64,000 bases of DNA from Blastocystis sp. Blastoise (lineage: Eukaryota; Sar; Bigyra; Opalinata; Blastocystidae): positions 1,451,501-1,515,500 of the forward strand of contig JBBPEB010000015.1 of the NCBI GenBank assembly GCA_039096225.1, given 5' to 3'. Under the pieces are notes generated by a model, which searched no databases, was not told the origin of the DNA, and was given only the letters and a program-made list of their open reading frames with translations. This document shows positions 56,055 through 64,000 of the stretch, piece by piece (position 1 is the stretch's first letter; the number at the start of each line of letters is the position of its first letter). The position numbers were made by a program, and so were the translations under genes.

Positions 56055-58579
56055 GTGACCCTAGTAATCATTACTATTATAAAGCAAATAGGCAAAAAAA
56101 TTCCCATTGGTCAGTTTTTGGAAAATGCATTTGATTGGCTAATGTATACTATAGTTTGTGGACACAACTCCTCTAAACTTACGGGGAGTTAATGTTTGGT
56201 TGAAACACAGTTCAATAGGATATAACCTGTAGTTTTGCACCGTATATTTGGTTAAGCGATATTATTAATAATTAAAAAGTTATTAATAAAAGAACAGAAA
56301 ACATGATTTTTGAGTCGTTTTTGATTGGCTCTTTGGGATGACCCCGATAAAAATTGTTGACCAGACAATTGAAAAATAAACATGGGGTAAACTTGATTTT
56401 TTCTCAATCCCACAATATACGTTATCCGTGTTTATTCTTTATATTTATCTATTTTTTAATACTTTTTCATATTGAACACGTGAGGCCTTAACGGTCAAAT
56501 TTAGATTGTCAATTTGACATCATATTCTGATTCAGGAGGTCAGAAAACCTAGGTGTACCAATTTTCAGCTCCTGAGAACGATTTTTGAGTGATCGATATT
56601 TTCTTCGATCTTCTTATAATCGACTAATATTACAGTATTGTAATTAATAGGTCCTCAAACCACTATAGTCAAAGCAGAGTCTTAAAATAATGAGTTTAAA
56701 AGTGACAATTTTGAAAAATGTGAATTAAGTGGTCTTAGAGTGAGAGATTCAATATAATAACTTTTGTTTAGTATACTTTAGATATTACTCTATTCTATGT
56801 TAAAAGGAGAGTCAAAATTATGATGGTCAAAGTGTATGACCAAATGACAAAATGTGTCTTAAAAAGTAAAAGGGTGTCTATATGTGTTTCAAATGTTAAG
56901 TCAAGTCAATTCTATGAATAATAGCTTTAAATAAATAGTTTAAGGTTGTCAAATTTAAAAGAATGTGTAAAACATAGTCTTAAACTGTGAATAAAAAATT
57001 TAGAGATATTAATTAGTGTACAGTTGTAGTAGCTCTACAACATATCAAAAGTATAAAGAAAATAATTTTTAGAGAGTGGATGTGTGAAGGGTTGTGAGAG
57101 TTATTAAAAATTTATTTTTACGTCAGTTTGAGCAAAATCGTGAATTTCGTGCACTGTAGAAAAATTGAGTCAAAAGGTCAACTCTAAGGGTCTTAAATTT
57201 AAAAAATGTAAAAATGAGTGACTTAGAGGACGAGATTCAATATTTGAGTGTTTAGTCATTAAACTAGAGTGTATGAGCTATATTATGTTAAAAGGAGGGA
57301 CAAAAATATGTTGATCAAAGTGTATGACCAAATGGTAAAGTGTCTTTAAAAAGTCTAAAGTGATGACTAATATGTTTATAGAGTCTTATAAAGTCTACTA
57401 TGAAAATATTAGCTTTTAAAAATATGTTTAAGCCTTTCAATTAGTAAAAATATGTTCAAAGAGACTCATAAAATGAGAGTTTTAAGAAACGAGATATTGT
57501 TCAGTATACACTAAGAGACACTCTACAACATATCAAAAATCTAGCAAAAACTATTTTTAGAGAGTGGATGTGTGAAGGGTTGTGAGAGTTATTGAAAAAA
57601 TATTTTTACTTCAGTTTGTGTAAAATCGTGTTTTTGGAACACTGTAGAAAAATTAACTTCAGAAATCAACTCTAAGGGTCTTAATTTTGAAAAATGTGAA
57701 AATGACTGACTTAGAGGACGAGATTCAAAATTCCCCCTCACTTTCATATAACTAGAGCACACACTCTATATTATGTCAAAAGAAGGGACGAAAATATTTT
57801 GGTCGAAGTAAATGAGCAAATGCAAAAGGTTTATAAAATGTCTTAAAGTGATGACCAATGTGTAGCTAACGTTATACTGAGTATAGTGTGTAAATATTAG
57901 CTTATAAAAATGATTTTAAGTGTGTAAACTTTTCATAATGTGTCAAGAAGGGTCTTTAAGAAAGAGATTCAAAACATTTGCTTTTATTTAATAAATTGTA
58001 TAATAAACTCTATACTATATCAAAAGACTGAAGGAAATTATTCTGATACAGTGGATCTTGAATGTGTAAAGTCTCTTTAAAAGTTACATTTTTGAGTTAT
58101 TTATGATTAAAATCATTAGTTGAAATTAATATAAAAATATTAACTTTTTAAGTAATGTTTTAGTTGTCAAAGTGACAATGAATGTTGACTTTGTTATACT
58201 TAAAACTTCAAAATTCTTTTAAAAAGTATTGAAATGAGTTAAAATTATTATATTATGCTTATTTAAATGAATTTTATGACTTAAAAATACTCAAGAGTAC
58301 TTCACATTGTGACTCATTTCTAAAGTTGTTGACTTTAAAAACTCAAAAAATGCTTAAGAAAGTTGTTTAATTATTAATAAATACAAAATATATTTTAAAA
58401 ATAATAAATAATATGTATAGTGATTCAAAATAGTTTTTTAATTTTCTTTCAAGTATTGTTTTTAGTTTTTTTGATATCATTTAAAGAATTTATTTAATTC
58501 TTATATCAGGAATTGAACCTGATTACAATCAATAAATGATTGTAACTCTCCATATAGAGTATAAGAAGTGTTATTAAAG

Positions 58580-58898
58580 TAATATATAATATATAATATA
58601 TAATATATAATATAAAATATAAAATATATAATATATAATATATAATATATAATATATAATATATAATATATAATATATAATATATAATATATAATATATA
58701 ATATATAATATATAATATATAATATATAATATATAATATATAATATATAATATATAATATATAATATATAATATATAATATATAATATATAATATATAAT
58801 ATATAATATATAATATATAATATATAATATATAATATATAATATATAATATATAATATATAATATATAATATATAATATATAATATATAATATATAAT
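58580..58898 (+). repeat. (TAATATA)n 7-bp microsatellite in Helitron copy 2
   Basis: Same array as in copy 1 but about 320 bp long. Flanking variants (aaatata near the left end, tagataataaatac at the right) are shared. Confidence 0.95.
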
Positions 58899-58981
58899 AG
58901 ATAATAAATACTAATATATAATAGATAATATATAATAATGAAAAAAAGAAAATAAAAGCCAAACTGTTATTATTTTATGCA

Positions 58982-59018
58982 GCCGCGGTCCGGTGCCGTT
59001 AGGCCCCGGACCTGCGGC
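58982..59018 (+). other. 3'-terminal hairpin of Helitron copy 2
   Basis: Identical in sequence to the hairpin of copy 1, again ten bases before the CTAG end. Confidence 0.9.
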
Positions 59019-59027
59019 GTGACCCTA

Positions 59028-59028
<1 letters not shown>

Positions 59029-59112
<84 letters not shown>

Positions 59113-60256
59113 TAGAAGAAATAGATCTGATTCAATTTCTTCTTCTTCATCTTCATCTTCATCTTCCTCTTCCTCTTCCTCTTCCTCTTCTTCTTCATCT
59201 GGAATGGATATAGAAGAATCAAATATTAATAATAATAATAATGATATTGATATAGATAATATGCCTTCTATTATTCCTTCTATTATCAGAAATTTAAATA
59301 GAAATACAAATTCTATTCAACAAATTAATAATAATAATAATACTTCTCCTCCAAATAATAATCAAACTATAAATCAATCAATTCCTAATAATAATATTAA
59401 TAATACTATAAATGATATTGATTTAGATTTATCTCTTAATAATCATATAAATAATCCTATTATTCCTAATTATCTTCATATTCCTATTCAAGATAGAATA
59501 TATCCTTATAATTTAGATAATCTTGATTTACCTACTGGAATAATAGAAAACAATATGATGAATACATTATTTAATTCTAATAGAAGAGTATTAACATTAG
59601 ATTCTTCTATTTATTCTATAAATTCTATTCCTAATAATATTCCTAATTTTCCTACAGAATGTAATTGGATATTTCCTTGTAAACCAGATTTCTTTATTGG
59701 TTATAATGAAATACGAAATCATGAGAAAGGAAAAGTATGGAAATATTTAAATGAAATACGTGAATGTTTTAATCATATAATATTAATGTTATCATGGAAT
59801 AGATCTATTAATCATTCTAATTTAACAAGATTAGATGCATTCACTTTATTCTTTCCTAATATAGAAAAGAATGCTATAGATTCATTATTACGTAAGATAA
59901 GGAGTAATTATAGACAAATAAATAGAGATACTAATATTCCTACTTTAGGTAATAGAAATAATAATCGTATTCCAAATAATCAAAGATTAAGAAATAATCA
60001 AATACAAAATGGTTATATTAATATTAATAATAACAAGCGTTTCACGACTGGCTACGCCAGCCTACGCTTGAGTTTTGATAGTTGTCATCTCTTAATTGTT
60101 ATATTTTATGTTGTTTTTTTTTTTAAATATTATGTTTATTTTTATGTTTTTGTTATTCATTTCTATTTTTTTATTTTTAGGATGAAGACTATTTCATATT
60201 TTATAAATTATTATTTCAATTGTTTTAGTTGTTATCTTCTATTGTTTAGTTATTAG
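59029..60256 (+). pseudogene. 3' part of the Helitron-split Asn-rich gene
   Basis: The AAT repeat resumes after the second element and stays in frame with the 5' part. It leads to a Ser run (about 59139-59196), then MDIEESNIN and Asn-rich sequence. From 59660 there is a compact block that looks folded: NWIFPCKPDFFIGYNEIRNH, KVWKYLNEIRECFNHIILML, then NLTRLDAFTLFFPNIEKNA and IDSLLRKIRSNYRQI. I do not recognise the domain. Plausible coding sequence stops near 60033, where another AAT-rich run meets a hairpin; the remaining open frame (Phe/Tyr/Val-rich) to 60256 is probably foreign or non-coding. With the elements in place, translation from the original start would end at 52969, so this part is likely not expressed unless the element is spliced or an internal start is used. 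Confidence 0.6.
60034..60070 (-). other. Hairpin resembling a second rolling-circle element end
   Basis: CAAGCGT (60034-60040) pairs with ACGCTTG (60064-60070), and CTGGC pairs with GCCAG inside (48-52 with 56-60). It is GC-rich in an AT background and abuts another AAT-type tract. Read on the minus strand, it could be the 3' end of an element extending rightwards. Confidence 0.5.
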
Positions 60257-60446
60257 TTTAGTATATTCTAAATAATTTAATTCACACTTTATTGATAATT
60301 CCTATTTAACATTTTATATTACATTTTTTGAGTATTATTTCCTTTTTTATTTAGTATTTTTTTAGCTATTTTTATTATTGATTATATATATTTATTGTTT
60401 ATTAATAATAATTGATTAGCTCTTGTGTTTTATTTTTGATCGTATT

Positions 60447-60638
60447 CATATTTCTATTTCTATTTCTATTTCTATTTCTATTTCTATTTCTATTTCTATT
60501 TCTATTTCTATTTCTATTTCTATTTCTATTTCTATTTCTATTTCTATTTCTATTTCTATTTCTATTTCTATTTCTATTTCTATTTCTATTTCTATTTCTA
60601 TTTCTATTTCTATTTCTATTTCTATTTCTATTTCTATT
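60447..60638 (+). repeat. (TTTCTA)n hexamer array
   Basis: About 32 near-perfect copies of a 6-bp unit followed by a short (TTTAGA)n variant to about 60670. Open in several frames; not a gene. Confidence 0.95.
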
Positions 60639-63600
60639 TAGATTTAGATTTAGATTTAGATTTAGATTTCTATTTAGATTTAAATTTATATTTTAGTTTT
60701 CTATATTAATTCACTTTTCTTTGTTAATTTATTTATAACTGTTTTTGTAATTATAAATTCATTTAGTTTTATAAATATTTTATACTTTAAACAATATTAT
60801 TATGATTATAAAATATTTTTTCTTTTAAAACTTATTATCAGTTATTTCTTATCTTTAAGAATTTATTTTTTATTTTTAATTATTCTATATAATTATTATT
60901 ATGAGAAAGAACTTACTCTTTTGTCTAAAAAATATTATTTATTCTTTTATAAATTTTCTCATATATTATTTTATTCCATTTTAAATTATTATCATTTTTA
61001 TCTCTATTTGTTTTTTTTATTCTATCATTTCTTTTTATATATACTATTATATATATATATTTAATATTTTATTATACCCCTTTTTCGTATTAATAAATGT
61101 TTAATTATATGTAATAGTTACTATATTTTAATACTATCAGATTCAAATGTTTATAATATTATTCTTTTTTTATTACTCCTATTTCAATTTGGATTTTTAA
61201 AAACAAAAAATATTTTTAATAATTAAAAAATATATATTATTCTATATAATCGATAATAACTCATAGAGTTCTTTCTAAATATTTATCATATATAGAATTT
61301 TTTTATAAAAGAAAAAAAGAATTATTTTTAAAAATTATCTATTCAATTTTTATAATGTTATCATAATCATTTCATAACTAAAAACTAAAAACTAAAATAT
61401 AAACCAAAAATTACATTCTATATCATAAATAGATTTAGTACTTTAAAAACTGTAACTATCATACATAAAATATAGCTTCTAAAACAAATAAGTTATCATA
61501 AAAAAACTCTAAAAGACTTTAACGTTTTGAAATACACATATCCACTTTTATTTTAACTAATTTTATGCTAATATACATATATATTGAATTTATTATTTAA
61601 TTTGTAAAGAATAACTTGAATCTCTTTTGTTTTAAGTCACAATTACAAAAAATGAGTTCTTTTGAAAGACAAAAAACATTCTTTAAACAATAATAATTTT
61701 GTATTTAGTAAAGAATAAACGTATTATACTGTTTTAGAAACAATTAAAATCTTTTTACCCATTTTAACACTCCTATCAAACAGTCAACCATGTTTAATTA
61801 AACTAATTTTTAGTATTTTATATTCTATTATAAGTCTATTTATTATTATTACAAAAAGTGACTTGAATCTCTTGACATAACTATTGTAATTCTAAAAAAA
61901 TAATTTTTTGAACAACTTAAAATATTTATTTATTGTAGATTTTAATATAAAACACTCATAAAACACTCTATACATACTTATTACAACCATTTTTTAAAAA
62001 TAGACTCATTTTAACATTTTGGTCAAACACACAACCACCTTTATTTCAAACAATTCTTTTATTATTATAAACATTAAACACTCTAATACTCATTTTTACA
62101 AAAAGTGTATTGAATCTCTTGACTTAAGACAGTCAAACAGACAATTCAAAATTATTTTACCCTTTAAATTCATTATAGAGTGATAATATTTTCAGAATTG
62201 TCCTAATATGTGATTTAGGACACATTTAACTACTTTTTATAAAATTATGAGCCAACATGTGCATATACTCATACACTCGTCTAACCCAATTTTGACCATT
62301 TTTTTGAGAAATGCAATACATATAAGGTCTAGTTTTCAAATATATAAAAATTATTTGTCAAATATGAATTTGATTTGTCAACTTTCTGAAAATTTTGAGA
62401 AAAATGATTTTTCAATTTTCAGTTTTTTAACATGTTATACTATTGACTCTACTGAACTCATTTTTTTATTAATTTCAAATATTAAAATTTATATTGTTAA
62501 TATAGTTTATTCTCTATATTTATTTGTTATAATTATATTAAATAATTAAATATTGACTGAGAAATTAAAACGATAAACTATACCCTTTTTTCAAAAATTT
62601 CTATTTTTATGTTTTGCATATATAATTTTTTTTCTCAAAAGTTATTTAATATTTTTATAATATTTTTATAAATATATAAACCATATGTTGTCTAGTTTAT
62701 AAATAGGTTTTATTTATTTTTTAAAAATTAATATTGATGGAGAAATTGTCAAAACAAACTATAGTATCAAAAATGTTTTCTTTTTTTTAAACAATTTATT
62801 TCACTGATTAAAGACAATTAAAAACAAATTTATTTATTTAAAGCTTATTTATGACATTTAACACTTATTAAGACTGATAACTGACTTTTTAAAGCAAACA
62901 TTGTCAGTATCAGTTCAACATGTTGTCTTAACTTTTGTGAATGAGTGATGTATAGTGTTTATGAATGTTTATATATAGTAATTGAAACATTTTAAAGTTT
63001 ATTGAGTTGACATTATTTGGTGTTTTTTCACATTATAAAAAATAATATCATTATTTAATACCAATACTTTATATCTGAGTATTACATGATCATATACACA
63101 GAAATAATACAAAATTAAATTGTTTAAATAGACTTTAACATTTCGAGATACACTCGACCTTTTTTATTTCGTCTGTTGTTTTGATATGTTATACTATTGT
63201 GTCAGTAGTGTAATAAAATGTACTTAATATATTGAATCCCTTATTTTAAATAAATGAAAAAAAGGAATTATTTGTAAAGTGAGTTTAAAAAGATTTAAAA
63301 ATTTAAAAATACAACTTTTATGACTATATTAAGGGTCAATACATTCAAATATCATGTTATTAAACAAAATAAAAAACAAATCTGTAACAACATACAGTGA
63401 ACTTGAATTTATATTAAGAAATTCTTGTTCTAATCTAGATATTACACTTATATAATACTCATAAATACCGTTTTAAAAGAAAATAAGAACAAAAGTTACG
63501 CATCCAATTCTTAAAAGTGTGAGTTTTGACAAAATAAAAAAATGAATTTAGTTTAACATTATATTAATACAAAAATAAATTTATTTTAATTTAAAAGTCA

Positions 63601-64000
63601 TTAATGAGTGAGAACGACGAATCACAAAAATAAATATGTTGATTTTTTCATTTTATTTTTATGTTTTTTACTTTTATTTGAATAACTTCGTCAAAATTTA
63701 TTATTTTTTCAAAAAAAAAAATTATGAATCGAGTTTAACTAATATAGATGAGTAATAAATAAAATAAATATAAAAAAGACTCTTTTATCAATATAAATTA
63801 TAAATCACAAAAGTAAGTATAATGAATGAAAAAGTAAGATAAATATAATTGGATGCACCAAAACACAATTTTTAATGGCTCCACAAAACTGTTTATGTCG
63901 AATATTCTTTTTTCTTAAAAGTCGTTTTTCTCCTTGGATTTTCAAAATTGACCAATCAAATTTTGAGTATCAATTTTTGTCATAAGTATCTTGTAAATTA

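Larger units (their letters stand above)
52903..56064 (+). mobile_element. Non-autonomous Helitron, copy 1 (3,162 bp)
   Basis: The element starts TCATTACTATTATAAAGC directly after a host A and ends ...GTGACCCTAG directly before a host T. This is the rolling-circle Helitron rule: 5' TC, 3' CTRR, insertion between A and T with no target duplication. A strong GC-rich hairpin precedes the end (56018-56054). The edges are confirmed by comparison with copy 2, because both copies begin and end at exactly these bases. No Rep/helicase gene or any other credible ORF is inside, so it must depend on a partner in trans. The body consists of diverged ~245-bp repeats and, near the 3' end, a long TAATATA array. 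It lies in sense orientation within the host gene's poly-Asn tract. Confidence 0.88.
56068..59028 (+). mobile_element. Non-autonomous Helitron, copy 2 (2,961 bp), tandem to copy 1
   Basis: Same termini as copy 1 (TCATTACTATTA... to ...GACCCTAG), same orientation, separated from it by only TAA (56065-56067), and followed by T of the host AAT repeat. The two copies are nearly identical: I count about nine substitutions, eight of them in the first ~230 bp (e.g. gggaagttaac versus ggggagttaat). The 201-bp length difference is accounted for almost entirely by the TAATATA array. No transposase is encoded. Near identity implies a recent event. Confidence 0.88.
60034..64000 (-). mobile_element. Possible diverged Helitron-like element, inverted, running off the window
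   Basis: Between 61600 and 63300 the motif ttgaatctc (reverse complement of gagattcaa) recurs near 61614, 61863, 62109 and, weakly, 63230. Spacing is ~247 bp for the first three. Around 62000-62120 the order ttggtcaaacac, actctaatac, attgaatctc parallels the reverse complement of a body repeat in the two Helitrons. Near the right edge, the reverse complement of 63940-63965 (tttgattggtcaattttgaaaat) resembles the 5' region of the Helitrons (attggtcagtttttggaaaa). Together with the hairpin at 60034-60070 this suggests one decayed, opposite-strand relative about 4 kb long. Exact ends are not established. No good ORF is inside. Confidence 0.4.

Noticed and set aside
52903-59028. Large segmental (assembly) duplication rather than a transposon
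   Set aside because: Both copies begin with TC after A and end with hairpin-CTAG before T, and the host frame is restored on removal; a random duplication would not respect these ends. An assembly artefact is still possible for copy number.
52903-59028. CRISPR-like or phage-like repeat array
   Set aside because: The window is eukaryotic, with spliceosomal introns and a nuclear-type tRNA; repeats are diverged tandem units without spacers of fixed length.
60020-60256. True C-terminus of the Asn-rich gene with a membrane segment
   Set aside because: The change from Asn-rich to Phe/Tyr/Val-rich sequence coincides with a GC-rich hairpin at an AAT tract, which fits an inserted element better.
60412-60696. 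Phe/Leu-rich and Ile/Ser-rich ORFs
   Set aside because: Both are frames of a (TTTCTA)n hexamer array.

Overview
This window is eukaryotic nuclear DNA from a very AT-rich protist-like genome that I cannot place in a named lineage. Most genes are split by short introns that usually start GTATAT and end ATATAG, and many introns are little more than AT microsatellite. First coding exons can be as short as 10-17 nt. Proteins carry long Asn, Asp, Ser and Thr tracts encoded by AAT, ATC and similar repeats. TAA and TGA both act as stops, so the standard code fits. Recognisable housekeeping genes (LC8 dynein light chain, TXNDC17, HRD1, RFC5, MEMO1, rhomboid, an amino-acid transporter, LITAF) point to a free-living or commensal protist with a normal endomembrane system. 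Gene models were joined by eye from splice consensus and reading frame.

Layout. 0.6-8.2 kb: LC8 (+), TXNDC17-like (-), a long tail-anchored golgin-like coiled coil (+). 8.6-18.3 kb: a zinc-ribbon protein (-), HRD1-type RING E3 ligase (+), a WW/PH-like protein (+), a LITAF-domain protein (-). 19.1-23.5 kb: a sulfatase that looks like a pseudogene (+) and a PPR-like, probably mitochondrial protein (-). 24.3-34.9 kb: a giant BTB-like/LRR gene with an Asn/Asp-rich tail (-) and MEMO1 (-). 35.5-45.4 kb: RFC5 (+), rhomboid (+), a second BTB-LRR gene (+). 46.0-49.0 kb: amino-acid transporter (-). 50.5 kb: tRNA-Phe(GAA).

The 50.5-64 kb end is a mobile-element landing zone and the most interesting part. 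A low-complexity gene with a poly-Asn (AAT)n tract is split by two nearly identical elements of 3,162 and 2,961 bp in head-to-tail order. Each starts TC, ends in a GC-rich hairpin followed by CTAG, and sits between host A and T: the classical Helitron (rolling-circle transposon) signature. Exactly one trinucleotide of host repeat lies between them, and removing both restores one reading frame. The elements carry no transposase ORF; their body is a set of diverged ~245-bp repeats. A third, diverged relative in opposite orientation appears to start at about 60034 and run to or past the window edge.
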